Assembly (NCBI GenBank): GCA_037954235.1
Contig: JBBMOA010000021.1
Coordinates: 8,757,501 to 8,821,500, forward strand
Reading direction: 5' to 3'
From: Aulostomus chinensis
Lineage: Eukaryota > Chordata > Actinopteri > Syngnathiformes > Aulostomidae
Length of the DNA stretch: 64,000 nt
In this document: piece by piece, positions 25,023 to 37,679 of the stretch
Numbering within the stretch: the stretch's first letter is position 1
Layout of the letters: each line of letters starts with the position of its first letter
The notes under the pieces: model-generated
What the model was told of the DNA's origin: nothing
What the model saw: only the letters and a program-made list of their open reading frames with translations
Databases searched by the model: none
Program-made: the position numbers and the translations under genes

Positions 25023-25338
25023 GGGGGGGGGGGGGGGGCAGTGGTGTCAGAACTGGGTCATTGTCTCTTGACTGCAGTCTACCTGACACATTGATTTGTT
25101 AATCCTGTTCAACGTGCAGAAACAATGGTGAGAGGTTAATCCTGGCAAGGGGACAGTTTGTAGTCAATCTGGAGCTTCTCAGCCGCTGCAGCCACAGAAC
25201 AAGGCCGGGAGAGAGAGCAGCGAGAGTGGATCAGAACGAGGGACGGGGGGGGGGGGGGTAAAAAAAAAAGAAAGACAGCAAAACGTGCAATGACTCATTT
25301 GCAAAAAGTGCAGAGGGAGAGTTGGGGGGGGGGGGGGG
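25023..25338. repeat. Cluster of three poly-G runs
   Basis: Runs of 14-16 G at 25023-25038, 25245-25258 and 25324-25338 on the plus strand, spaced about 80-210 bp apart in CSRNP1 intron 1. They are C-rich in the CSRNP1 transcript. Confidence 0.85.
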
Positions 25339-26326
25339 ATAAAGAAGAATTCGGGCTCCCCAAGAAAGCAGCGCCTGTGAATGGCTGCTCTAAATAGAGA
25401 ATGGATGTGATCGGACAGCCGAGCCAGAGACGGAGCACAGCATGTTTTCAACGCGCACTAAATTATGCATCACTGTCATTCCATCAACCACACGCAGGCA
25501 GGCAGATAAAGGATGCATCCGCTGAGGTGCTCCCCAGCCAGTTGTCAGAGCTGGGCAGATAAATCTCCAGCTGGAAGATTTGTCACCAGAAGCACTACAC
25601 GGCTTAAGTCAGATACATAACTATGTCAACCATATAAGATTAGCCTGATACATGCAGCTAAAGGCTATTAGCATGACTTCAGAGGCCCACTTCATAATGC
25701 TGCTCATTAGAGGGAGTTAATTATAAGATCAGGAAGATGAAAAGTTAATAAATCACTCATTTAGAGCATTTTACACAAATAAAAAGGAATTTGGATAAAG
25801 CCTTGCTTCATTTCCAAAACACTGATTTGACAAAGACGTGATCAGGAAGTGAAAAAACTAGAAGCAAAGTGTTCGTGCATCCTTGTGTGCAAGACTCTTC
25901 ACCTCCCAGGCTGTTTAAACTGCCCCTGTCTGCCCTGGAGCCCAACAGGACAAGTTACAGTTGACTTTGCCCCCTTGCACTGCCTGTCCAGCCCCTTTGC
26001 AGCTGATAAAGTGTGTGTGTGTGTGGGTGTGCGGGAGTGACAAGTTGCACTAATCTTAGCCTGCCCAAAGCATTTACATGGCACACTGACAACCCTGCGC
26101 AGTGTCTGCTGAATGACTGAATGACTGAGCTGAGTGCTCATAAAATGTGATAATGATGAGCCTGGGAGTCTTCCCCGCATGTGTGGCAGCGTGTCTGAGC
26201 AGGTCGTCCCTCCAGGCTTCAAGGTATTGCACCTCTCACTTCCAGCTCTGTCACTGAGAAGATGGAGGTAATTGATCGGAGGCATTGAGGGGACGGGGGC
26301 TGGATTCCAGCTCCTGCACAGCTGGA

Positions 26327-26330
<4 letters not shown>

Positions 26331-26363
<33 letters not shown>
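26331..26363. repeat. (CA)n microsatellite
   Basis: About 16 CA units in CSRNP1 intron 1. Confidence 0.95.
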
Positions 26364-26364
<1 letters not shown>

Positions 26365-26864
26365 GCTTCATGTCTTAACTCAGCTGTGAAACCCAAAGCG
26401 CTCCACCTGCTGGAACAAAACGGGCAAAGCTTCTGTTTTCTCCTCTATGAGCCTGTTGTTCTCCCTGCGAGCTCGCCGCCACAGAAACATTCTGTTCCTC
26501 CGCTTTTTCTTTTTTCTTTCTTCGACCCATGCACATAACACTGATTCCAAAAAGGAGGAGAGGTAGTGGGAATGAGGAGGGTGGATTGTACAAAACAAAT
26601 AAATAATGTCATGTCTCCAAGCCACAGGAATTCCATTCTGGCAGCAGGCGATCTAGCTGTAATAGTGGGAGAAGAAGACAGACTCAATCTAACCCAGATG
26701 TGTTTTCTACTGCTAACCACTGGAAAGTCCTGCACCCACAAGGCAGCGGAAAGAGCAAACACTACCTTTCCACAGCCACACCTGACCTGAGTATTAGCTT
26801 GCATGTGGACCTCACATGCACTCAGCTGTCATTAATCTCTTATGCAGGCCAAACCTGCAGGAGA

Positions 26865-26866
<2 letters not shown>

Positions 26867-26917
<51 letters not shown>
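26867..26917. repeat. (GT)n microsatellite
   Basis: About 25 GT units, ending in GCGCACACGC, in CSRNP1 intron 1. Confidence 0.95.
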
Positions 26918-26920
<3 letters not shown>

Positions 26921-28135
26921 ACACGCAAGTTAGCAAAAACAAAAAAAGGTTCAAAATGATAACTAACTGTTAAAAGAGAGTTTTGGAAAGATCTGAAACT
27001 GTGCAAAGTTAAAATGCAAATTCCTTGAGTGTATGTGTGTGTGTGTGTGTGGAGGAAGGGAGGAAGTGTATATGGGTTCAGAGGTTATGCTCCAGTCTGA
27101 GACAGGACAAAGCAGATGGGTGCTCCTCACTGCTATGTGGGAGACTGTCAGCAGACTTCTTCTCTCACCCCCCCCCCCCCCGACCCCCTCCATGCACAAA
27201 AGCGTGGGGGCTGTCCTGCGTGACCAAAAATGAAGCAGGCAACCTTGTCTGAACCCTGCTGCTGCTGCGGCTCCCAGCTGGGGGAGACAAGTGTGTGCGC
27301 GCTTCCTGAGGTTGTGAAACGTACACTGCAGTGCACAGGAAGTGGTCATCCACACTATCAGTGGTGCGTCTGACAGCTGCAGGCAGCACAATGCTGGCGG
27401 AGCCGTGCGATGGAGACACGGGAGTCAGGAGGTATAAAGGACATTTGTAATGCATGGACTTCCTCCAAACATGACTTCATGAAACACTGATTTTTTGGTG
27501 GTGGTGGTGGTGGTGGGGGGGGGGGGGGGGTCACAAATAAAATAAAATTAAAAAAAAAAAGCTAAGATGAAATATTCTGTTACCTAAGAGAGGATAAAGA
27601 GGCATTCCTGTGGAAACACACAACCACAAGAATTACAGAGCAGGCAGATACGGAGCTCTGTGTAAACAAAGGATCATTCAGAGCCCTGTAGCCTAATTCC
27701 AGAAAACATGATTCCAAAAATGATCCGGGTGAGGTCGCGCTCGAGACGCTTCCTCTATTAAAAGCAGATAGCTCCGGAGAATGATTATGAACATTAATAG
27801 CTTAAGAATCATCCAAATTAAGATAATTTAGAAAACGCTTTCAGTTCAACTTTTAGCGGTTTTTTTTTCTTCTTCTTTTTGGCTTGAGTGTAATTCATTG
27901 CAAAAATGTTGTAAATATGTTGGCGATACCAAAACAATTTGCGCATCTGGCTTCATGTGCGCATTTAAAATAAAATAAAATAAGGAAACCAGATACGAAA
28001 GCTCGCTGCACAACAGCTGAGCCGATCATTCCTCCTCATGATTAAATTCTCCTTGACAGCGGCTCTATCAGCTGTAGTGCCTTCAGGAGTCGCTCGAGTT
28101 CCAAGAGGCGCACCAGCACCGCGGACGGAAGAGGC

Positions 28136-28137
<2 letters not shown>

Positions 28138-28209
<72 letters not shown>
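28138..28209. repeat. (GA)n microsatellite near the putative CSRNP1 first exon
   Basis: Thirty-six uninterrupted GA units. In the CSRNP1 sense direction this is a (CT)n tract about 430 bp downstream of the candidate first-exon donor. It produces long Arg-Glu and Leu-Ser false ORFs. Confidence 0.95.
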
Positions 28210-28212
<3 letters not shown>

Positions 28213-28639
28213 CGTGCGGAGTTGCTTCTGAGTACACAAAGCCGACCTCATCAAAACTTGAGCTTCAATGGAGAGACACCCGAAACGCATTGAAATGTAA
28301 AAGTACCTGAAGTGTGAGGTTGTGTAGAAACGGGAATGTGCAGCGATCGGTGCGCTGACCGATGAGTGAATGAAGGCTGGGGAGTCTCGCCTCAATCAAC
28401 TAATCATCATTTCTAATCAAATTGACATCAGCTTGCAGCGTAAAAGCAAAAAAAAAAAAAAAAAAAAAAACAGCAGCGGAACTCACGTTTTACTATGAAG
28501 GCTCGTGACAGCCGCGCTAAAATAACCCTCAATAAAATAAAATAAAAGCAACGTGCGTTTAAAAGACTAAAATAGGAGGCAAACTAGGACTCCTCCGCGG
28601 ACGGCTAGTGTTCAATAACTCCCAATTGTTTGTACTCAC

Positions 28640-28850
28640 CACCAATTCAAGTATCCGATCACCATTAGTGATAAAATAGCCGTGGATAAACAGCCGATGG
28701 GACAACAGCGTAGTAATCCAAATGGCACCGATAAACAGAACGCGTATCCTGGTTCAGAGCAGCTCTCAGTGCTATTGTCTCCGCTCCGGCGTGCGGGGCT
28801 CCGTACCGGCTCAAGCGCTTCCCTTGTCTGTAGCAGACTGCCGAGAAGCG
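28640..28850 (-). promoter_or_regulatory. csrnp1: Candidate CSRNP1 non-coding exon 1 and promoter
   Basis: On the minus strand GAATTGGTG is followed by a strong donor, GTGAGTA, with the exon boundary at 28640. The preceding 200-300 bp (28640-28950) carry many CpGs, unlike the surroundings. A matching acceptor lies at 22752, just before the CSRNP1 ATG. The 5' limit is a guess; the minus-strand ORF here is probably upstream-ORF noise. Confidence 0.45.
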
Positions 28851-29007
28851 CAGCCTTTTTCGTCAGTGGAAAACTCCCTCCTGGCGTCTGGTCTGACGCA
28901 GGCGGTGACACAGGGAGGCTGCCCACGCCGCTTCCTGCCGGTCCTCCTGCCTCCTCCTCTACACTCGAGCCTGCCTACAAAGCCACAGACATCCACTTAT
29001 CACTATT

Positions 29008-29075
29008 ATCATGATCATTATTATTATTATTATAGTAATAATAATAATAATAATTAGTAGTAGTAGTAGTAGTAT
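29008..29075. repeat. Compound trinucleotide repeat with dyad symmetry
   Basis: (ATT)n passes directly into (AAT)n and then (AGT)n, so ATTATT and AATAAT blocks are inverted about an AG junction near 29034. It lies 100-300 bp upstream of the candidate CSRNP1 first exon. Confidence 0.9.
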
Positions 29076-30729
29076 TTCATGAACAATCACATTAAAAAGT
29101 CACGCAACCTGGTGGTGGATTTTTAATATGGGCAGATTTTTTTTTTTATATTCCAAACAAAGAGAGTAAAACACTTAAAGTGCAGCGTGTCTTTAAAAGT
29201 CCCACTAATGTTTATTATTAGGTAACTGAAAATAAAACTATGACGTGACTTTTTACACAAACAAAAGAGGAAGAGGTTCTTTTTTTAAATTTTTAAACAA
29301 GGAATGTGACTCCTTTATAGGTTTTCAACACAAAATCCTGGGTGCCATACACACTGCCAGGGCCCCCCAAGAGCCAAACAAACTAAGATTTTCTTTCATT
29401 AAGCTCCTCAGTGGTCAGTCGCATTGTAAATTTCAGACTTTTGGAAGATAGTTATGAATTTGAGTGACATGTGGCATTCTTTGTTATTGTTGTTTATTGT
29501 TGCTCTGTTTACAAAGACCATCCATAAAAGTGTAGGTTCACGCAGGGATAAAAGTCACCCGGAGTTCAGAACGAAGCCTCCTTTGATATCAGAGAGATGG
29601 GGATTTTTGCTTTGTGTTCTAAATATTCTGTTTATCCCACATCTGTGAATCGGGGTCACCAAAATACTATTAGGAATGCCTCTCAGCAACACACATTACT
29701 CCAACACGATAAAAAAAATGGATCATGCGATAACCATTTTGTCCTCCACTGAAAGCGTTTCTATGACAAAACGTCAACGAAACATTCATTTCTTCTCGGA
29801 AATCATCACCAAGTGTCATAAAAGATGAATAATTTAATCTCTGTGACTTGTGTTTTCTTACTATGACACAACATCAGATGTTTTGTTTCCAAGTAAATGG
29901 CACCTCAGTTCCAAATCAGAACCCTGAGTTGAACCCAACAGTCCGAGGAGTATCATGACTAATCAGATAGTATCATCTGTGATGGTGACGTGGGAGGTGC
30001 TGCACCGTTTAGAGGTGTGGTTCAGTCTAGCTACAGAAGAAAAACACTGAGTCAGCTGTATGATATGATGACTCACTTTCTTTTTTATAAAACAGAATGT
30101 GAGGTAAGTGAAGTTTTTTTGGGGGGGGGGGGTTTCTGAGGGGAAACAACTGATTTACAATGTTTGCTACGTTCTTATAGTGGTGCATCCATGTGACGGA
30201 GACTTGAATCAATTATTGGCATCGTTGAGTTCAGGCAAAAATAAATAAATAAATAAATAAATTACTCGAATTCTAGATGTGCACAGGAGCCATAAAATGT
30301 GCCTGAGAGGTCATCACAGGTCACTGAGATGGTGCCTTCTGTGTTTTTTTGGAGACTTAAAGACCATTTTATGAGGTTGTTAGCACAAAATATATAAATG
30401 CACATCTGCTGATTGTTTTATTGGCTGATTAAAGTATTTTTGCATTTGGTAAATTCACAAAATTGCATAAAAGCTGCATTTAAAGTTTTATGTTGGGAAA
30501 TAAAATGAAGTCTTAAAGAGTCCATTATTACCTAATAATAAAGTTGTACGATTTAACCTTTTAAATGGGCAGACATTCAGCAGAGGAGTGTTTCAGATGA
30601 GCTGAGTATTTAAAGAACTGCCTAAAAATACGAAAAATATGAAAAACTTCAATAATAAATCATCCTTGACCTCCTCAAATTCCTCACTGTTGTAATCCCG
30701 GACGGGATCTATCTGCAACAAGCAGCAGC

Positions 30730-30811
<82 letters not shown>
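30730..30811. repeat. (CA)n microsatellite
   Basis: About 41 uninterrupted CA units followed by CTCCTCCTCC. Confidence 0.95.
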
Positions 30812-30813
<2 letters not shown>

Positions 30814-31225
30814 CCTCCTCCTTCTCCTGCAGGTATTTACAGATCCAGCTGCCCACGGTGAGTTCCAGCACTCAGGGTCTTTGCTTTCATTCTCAGCTGG
30901 ACCTGAAACACTGGAGCGATGTGTTCTGCCAGTGTCAATACAGGTGCTTGACTCAGACATTCGAGGCGGCAGCGATGAGGCTCCTGAAGCTGTGTACACT
31001 GACTTGTGTTAATTGTCTCCTGTTAATAGAGGGTCCCCTTTTCTCACATGCTTGATGAGCCTAAGGGCCCCCAATTATATACCCCCCCTCCCTCCACCCC
31101 CACCTCTCTAAGGCTTAACAAGCAGCTGAATGACAACAGAGGAGTCCTATTAGTGCTCTCAGTGTTGCTGCTTTGATACCAAGTCATGTTTTCAGTCTTA
31201 TACTGTGTACATATACATTAATATG

Positions 31226-31227
<2 letters not shown>

Positions 31228-31307
<80 letters not shown>
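31228..31307. repeat. (GA)n microsatellite
   Basis: About 39 uninterrupted GA units after ATATGGG. Confidence 0.95.
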
Positions 31308-31308
<1 letters not shown>

Positions 31309-31862
31309 TTTCCTGGAGGCCTAAATTAGCATTCAAGTAAATATGGAGAGGGATATCTTCTATGGCACTGTCTAATCTGACGAGATCGCCCATGTGATTA
31401 TTCTTACACAATCAAAAATTAAAGCTGGGACATGAATGATAAAATCCTGCAGTCAAAACACTCATTGAACATTTCAACAGCAAATTATCAGGTGAATTAT
31501 TTATCTCTTTCATCAAAGGCTGTTGGAGCATCGACCGCACTGTAACTGAAGTCAGACAAGTGTCAAAAGAGGGTCGTTTTTGGTGAATTTGCACATTTTC
31601 GGCACAGTTGTTGTGAAATTCTGGATGCTAATTACACGAAACTCTTAAAAAGTGACAACTCTGCTTAATCGCTCACTTAAACATTAGATATCTGAGGATA
31701 TCATGACAGAGAAAAGAGGTGAGTAAATAAATAAATCAGCAAACACTCCATGTGATATCAGCATCAGGAACCCTTGTTAGCTCAGTTCAGACTGTAATAA
31801 TGATACCGTCTGGTGGTTTGTTTTTGTTTTCATGCATCCAAGGCGTGTAATACAGTCGGCAC

Positions 31863-31863
<1 letters not shown>

Positions 31864-31896
<33 letters not shown>
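31864..31896. repeat. (GT)n microsatellite
   Basis: About 16 GT units ending in TTGTGCATGTG. Confidence 0.95.
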
Positions 31897-31899
<3 letters not shown>

Positions 31900-33015
31900 T
31901 GCATGTGTAACGCTCCAGCGAGAGCCAGAGAGTCTGTCTGTCCAGACAGACTCCACCCAATTAGCCTCCCTGTCGCTCTTCAACTCTTAAAGTCTAAACA
32001 ATGAGGCATCCACAGCCCCAAGGAAAGAAAACGTCAGGAGTAGAAGCAGCAGCAGTCGCATCCGTCACTGAGGAATTCTGCTTCACTTTTCAAAAAATAA
32101 AAATAAATAAATAAAAATAATAATCAGCAACATGAACAATTAGCCCTGTGTTTGACATGTCCCCGAGAGCATCCAGACGCTCTCGCCTCTGCTGCATCTG
32201 TGGTTTGCTTCACGTCAAGGCTAATTATAGTTGCAGCGTTGGCAAACAGCAGATCCCCAACACGTGTTCAATAATGTTGTTTGACAGACTCGCGTTATGC
32301 AACAAGCAAATCTGGGTGTCGTTAAAAAAAAAATCCTGTCATGAGTTCTTATATTGGTGGTTGCCCTCACCAAGAAAACATCTTAGCTGGGGAGTTACAC
32401 TCATCGGTTCCTTTTTTTGTTTTGTTTTTTTGGATAAAGAAGTTCCAGGGAAGAGCGCGACTCATACATGTTTACACTCTCTTCGAAGAAAAAGAACTCT
32501 GTGTGTGTGTGTGTGTGTGTGTGTATTTGTGTCTGTGTCAGATGGGTGGGGGTAGGGCTAGAGGGGGGTGAAGCTGTGGTGCCAAAGCCACTGAATCAGG
32601 CCTGAATACATTAAGGCCACTCTCTTTAAAAGTGTGCCAAAGAGTTCATGGTGGAAGACGCCCCTCCAGGAGCACAATAATGGGCTTCAATGCTTTCCAT
32701 CTGCGGAGGGGAAAAAAAGGCCTGTGACTGCACGTGCTGCGCAGAGTGGCTCAGCAATGTATCAATTTATGGCACATCAGAGGCATCATAAAACTAATGT
32801 GAGGACTCTTGAGTAAAATGCCATCAACACACACATACACACACAAAAAAAGAGCCTTCACAGAACAGGAATGTCGCGTTGTGCTTTGATTCAATCAAGC
32901 CTGACGTGATCTGGTTTTAAGTTCACTGAAAATTGGGATTGGATAAAATGATTTTCCTTTCAAATATGGTTCACAGGAGTATTCTGCTCTTCAAGACATT
33001 TCCCCCCCTGCAACA

Positions 33016-33535
33016 GGGCGCGTTTCCACTGGCTGACTTCGGCTCGGGTCGGGTCGGCACGGCTCGGTACGGGTGCCTTTCCACGTGCACTGAGTACCAC
33101 ATTAGCGTGGGTGGACTCATCGGCCGATAGTTCGCCGACATAATTTGTGTGCGACACAACAACAATGGACGACATGGAGGCAGTGTTAAGCCTGTTGCTC
33201 AGTGGTTTTTGCTTCAACTCAAAGTAAGAGACAACAGACAGGTAAGGCTTCAAGCGGCGAAACAGAACACCCAAGAAAAGTATAAAAGACTTCACCAAGC
33301 AATCAACCAGCATTCCGCCAAGGCCAAGGAGATACAAAGTAGATGACGTAAGCAGTAAATTACCCAATCAGAGCCCCGCTATGTGCTTAAGTCACATTGT
33401 AGACCCTGCTTGACTTGCTTGGAAACCCAGCGGAGCAGGGACCAAAATGGTAACGGTTAGTACCGCGTTGGGGCCAGTAGAAACGGGGCCAAACCGACCC
33501 GACCCGAGCTGAAGTGAGCCAGTGGAAACGCGCCC
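33016..33535. mobile_element. Nonautonomous DNA transposon with 42-bp TIRs
   Basis: The left end GGGCGCGTTTCCACTGGCTG continues to a CGGGTCGGGTCGG motif, and the right end is its reverse complement. I count two mismatches over 42 bp (33016-33057 against 33494-33535). The element is 520 bp. Inside, an ATG at about 33165 opens a 20-codon frame (MDDMEAVLSLLLSG...) ending at a GTAAGA donor-like sequence, perhaps a remnant of a transposase first exon. Flanking trinucleotides (ACA and CTA) are not an identical duplication, so the superfamily (PIF/Harbinger is my guess) is open. Confidence 0.8.
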
Positions 33536-35458
33536 CTAGTTGTGACTCCAGAATGCAGGAAGAGCCAGTCACGAGCCAGTCGCTATTAGCTTGAAGCTAT
33601 TAGTGACACTGGTGAAAACACATCCATCAACAAACTCTTAAATGACATCACCTGGTATAATTCATGATTTCTCTATCCAAGTGTACCCTCAATACTTCAA
33701 GTTGTGCTAAAAACTATTTCCATCAGCCCATTTTGATTAATTTTGAAGTACTGGATTTGAAAAACTTTTCGAATTTAACAAGTTTTTGCACGACTTTTTT
33801 TAACTTGCTTGAGGCAGTCTTCTCCTTTTTCAAAGATGCGTCAATACGTAAAACAGGCGGATGGAAACTCTAAATTTGAATAAGCTCTGATGTAGCAAAT
33901 TCGCTAAAAAGCAGTTTTTAGAATATTCTTAAATTATGTCCCTGGACAGCATCAGACATGTCTGACACGAACTGGTGATTAAGAGCAATGACACTTCCTC
34001 AGGAGTTTGCTTCACTCCATCTTTCACTGATAAACTGTTCTTCTACTGCTTGTTGCAGTCACGTGCCACTTTGCTCATATTGCAACTTTCTGGCGGCATT
34101 ATGCAGCCTATTCTAGTTGCTCCAAACAAGTTTATTGAAACACAACTAATGTAAATTTCCTTTGTTTCTGAAACAGCAACAATTTGCTCAAAACTAAATT
34201 GACAATTTAGGGCTTTACAACTTATAACGCTTCCAGTTTGGTGCTACAGCAGATGAGCGTGACCAGCTGGAGCATTCAGTTGATTCCACTTGTTATCACT
34301 CATATACGTGGTCGCCAAACTGGAAGTGTTAAGGTGAGTTATTTAAATTCAAGCTCAGGTAAAAGTGTTGCTGTGCTTCAGGATCGGACAAAACTATTTT
34401 CAAGCTTGATTGTTTTTTTGTTTTTTTTGTGGTCCTCATCAAATCTCTTGTATCAGGTGAAGAAAAGAAAGCAGAGCCTTAAATACAGCACATTTACAAC
34501 AACAACAACAATGGTGTAGAAGTGTCACCCAGAGGGAGTGATGGGCCAGATGAGACAGTCTGTTGTTGTTGCGGTCAGGCCGGGCAGACGGACACAACGG
34601 GGCTCAGGGCGAGCTGATTGATAGCTCCAGCTGTCCCAGAGGAGAGGAGCACTACAGGCAGACAGCTGGTCACCTGTAGCCCCAGACATGACTGCCACAG
34701 AGGCACGTAGCATTGTGTTTCACTGAAAACAAGCACATGAGACTTGAGGAATAAGAGAACACTTGAAGGAATAGATGTCGTCGGGGGAAGTCATTTAGAA
34801 GATTTATAAAAACAAATAGCAGCAATCCAAAGGTTAGACTAATAAGAGTGCTTATCATCATCATCCTTTAATTACACCTCTTTAAACCATTTTGCTGATG
34901 TACTTAAAGAGAAGAAGGAGAAGAGATGAGCTCGCTCCAGCTCAGGGATTAATCCAGAAGCAAGGTGGAGGAAAAGAACCCCTCACCACCCCCACCCCTC
35001 GTCCAATCAGCAGGCAGAGGAGCCGGTTCACCCGAAGACCAAAGAATCTGTGTTCAGTGATATGACATCATCAACTGCCCACTAATAGGAAAGGTCGCTT
35101 GTTTTTTTTTTTTCCTTCATACTTTGAAGATGAGTGAGTAAACACAAAGACTTTCCAAGTTGGGCTTTTCTCGTTTATCCGTAATACGGCGGCTTCCTGA
35201 ATCGGAGTTTGAGAGACTGCAGATATCAGGGTTCAGCTCCGAGACAGACACCATTCAGAAATTCAACAACTTGCACTGCTGTTTGCCTTTGTCGCCGTTA
35301 ACACCGAGACAAGACATACTCGGTTTTCAATGCGTCCATTCATTCACTAACAAACAAGCACTATGTTTGAGTTGCTCTCTCTCCCCCTGCATAACTGTCT
35401 TTTCTCTTACTGCTTCGCTGTACTATGTGTCTTTGGCTCTGGGAAAAGAAAGGCTGCC

Positions 35459-35496
<38 letters not shown>

Positions 35497-37679
35497 TTAC
35501 TTGGCAACGTCACAAGGCTGTTTGGCTAATGCATTCTGGATTGTCTCTCCCAGGACATTTGTTCTATGTTTTATTCATTGGTGTGATGTGCTATAGACCC
35601 CCCCGACATAATATTATTGATTGCTTAATAGGCTATCAAAAGAACGACCACACTGACCGAAGCAAGAGCTCAAAAGGGTATCATTACTATTAGAGATGTA
35701 GAAGACAAGAAAAAAAACAGGGATTATTCATTTCTAGATTATTTGTGGTTAGAAAAGGCAGAAATTGTCCACCGCAACCAAGAGAATTAGTGACTAAAAC
35801 ACGCTAAAAACGCTTTCAAGTGCAGATTAATAACTGATTATTCAACCCCGAACAAACCATTACTTTATTAAGAGGGACCACGCATCATTACAGTCAAACA
35901 GATTTAATATACATTAAGCTCATTTGCAGCCACATTTGTCACATTTTGGATTATGATGGACCTAAATCAGGCAGACTCCTTTTGAAAACGTACACGACGC
36001 AGTGTGCACGCGTCAAACATGTCTGTGTGTTTTTGTATTGTGTGTTTTGAGCAATTTTCCATTCGTTACACATCTAAAAGATATCAATTTAAGCAAATTG
36101 TGCTGAAATTGGGTTCAGTTCAGACAAAGATCTAAAGTTAGACGACACCTCAGTGACTGAAGGCGGCAGTCATAACTATAATTCTGTAACAACAACCTTT
36201 TCCCATTTTTTTTAAACATTTACTTTTGTAACATCTTGGTTTTTGTTTGTCTCCTTGTTCTTTTGTTGTGTTAGGAAGCCCTCAAAACGATGACGATCTG
36301 ATGAAACTGGGAGATGAAAGACGCACGCGAATGCCGGTGCACTACAAACCCCGTTTTAGGAAGTTTAAAAAAGGTCACAAAAGGCCACTTCCCTTTGCGT
36401 AGAAAAACAAAACAGAGGAGGAAAAAAAAACTAAAAGTCCAGTGATGAAAGCGTTAATGATGAGAGAAATGGGTATCAGTGACGGGGGGTGATAGTGCCC
36501 CCTGATAGTACAGATACCACTCCATAGTGAGCTCACTGAGGACCGCTACGCTGCCATCACACTTTCCTAAATTGCTGTGAAACTGTCAGCGCACGAGCAG
36601 CCGTGTTGTCGGGACACATGTCTTCTAGAATTTACAGCTCTTGACGGCTCCCCGCATTTGCCCAGAAATCAATACATGGCAACCCTTAGCCTACTTTATG
36701 GCTACACAACAGTTCTAAAAAGATGTAGTGTAGGAATGCACACAGAGATATTAGCTGAGTTCAGTGCCAAACAACGAAAGCAAAACCCCTCATCAGCTTA
36801 TTTTCCTTTTGACTGCAGCACTTCCTAATTGAAATGTTTACATGCTGCACACGTGCTTTCAGAGAAGAGACAGATGCTTCTAAAGCACAGGAAGCTGCAA
36901 GTGACTCCTCGAAATTCTAATAAAGAACTGATGAAAAGTCACACAGCATCCTGGAAGAATCACTGAACTAAACTAGTACCTCACACCCTCTTCCTTGCTG
37001 TGTTATGTCCAAACATAAATGGGAGCTCAGGCCAAAACTGCAACGAAGACTAAGACTGGAATGGAAGTCCCTTGTTATGTCACACTCTAACCAGCTCAAG
37101 GAAACCACATGCTGCCGTATTTCCCGTCACAAACTGTGCACTTCCTCATTTTTCATTTGTTGTTTTCCGTGTAAGTGTACGGTACATCACTGTGTGAAAA
37201 TAGACACTGCTGGGAAAAGCAAGTACAACCAGAGAAATGTCAGTGCTCGGGGATTCCGAAGAAAAAAATTTTTGAATTGTCCACAGCAGACTTTCTGTGC
37301 AATAGCAATGTAATTTCTAAGAACTCTATCAACAAAGCTGAAAACTAATTTCTCAGAAAGCTGTCCATGTGTTAAGAGTTTTTGGAAAAGAATGGAACTC
37401 TAGTATGTTGGAGGTGAGAGCAAATCATCTTTCACAAGAATTAAATACATTTCTACATGGTGGAATGGTAAAATGTTTTGGTACGTTGACATTTAGTTTG
37501 TTTTTCACTGACATCTACACCAAAATAATCCTTTAAGCTCAGGAAAACATTGTGGTTTGAGCAAACGTGAAATGCAGAGCTGTAAATGGACATCAAACTG
37601 GACCCGCCTCCTGCTAGAAAGTCCAGAATTTGGTTGTTCTTGGTTTACTCTATTTTTAGGCGTTATGTGTCTTGGCTGT
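33536..37679. other. Intergenic, no gene seen
   Basis: Includes (GT)n at 35462-35491, (ACA)n near 34496-34511 and an isolated exon-like stretch at 36275-36402. ORFs at 35160-35693 and 34238-34519 have no recognisable motifs. Confidence 0.55.
35462..35491. repeat. (GT)n microsatellite
   Basis: About 15 GT units. Confidence 0.93.

Larger units (their letters stand above)
22754..28639 (-). other. csrnp1: Probable CSRNP1 intron 1 (about 5.9 kb)
   Basis: No coding exon seen. It contains (GT)n at 24442-24474, 26867-26917 and 27031-27050, (CA)n at 26331-26363, a C14-type run near 24867-24879, three poly-G runs on plus at 25023-25038, 25245-25258 and 25324-25338, poly-C at 27169-27181, (GGT)n plus poly-G at 27499-27530 and (GA)n at 28138-28209. 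Some stretches read like conserved non-coding sequence, but I cannot test that. Confidence 0.5.
29076..33015. other. Intergenic, no gene seen
   Basis: Holds (AAAT)n at 30240-30262, a very long (CA)n at 30730-30811, (GA)n at 31228-31307, (GT)n at 31864-31896 and 32499-32524, and an AAAT-rich stretch at 32095-32122. No ORF shows recognisable domains. Confidence 0.55.

Noticed and set aside
28038..28395. ORFs rich in Arg-Glu or Leu-Ser
   Set aside because: They are translations of the 36-unit GA array and open in several frames at once.
28636..28926. 96-codon minus-strand ORF with a hydrophobic C-terminus
   Set aside because: It lies in the candidate CSRNP1 first exon and promoter, and its end coincides with the donor site. 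It is more likely UTR noise than a protein.
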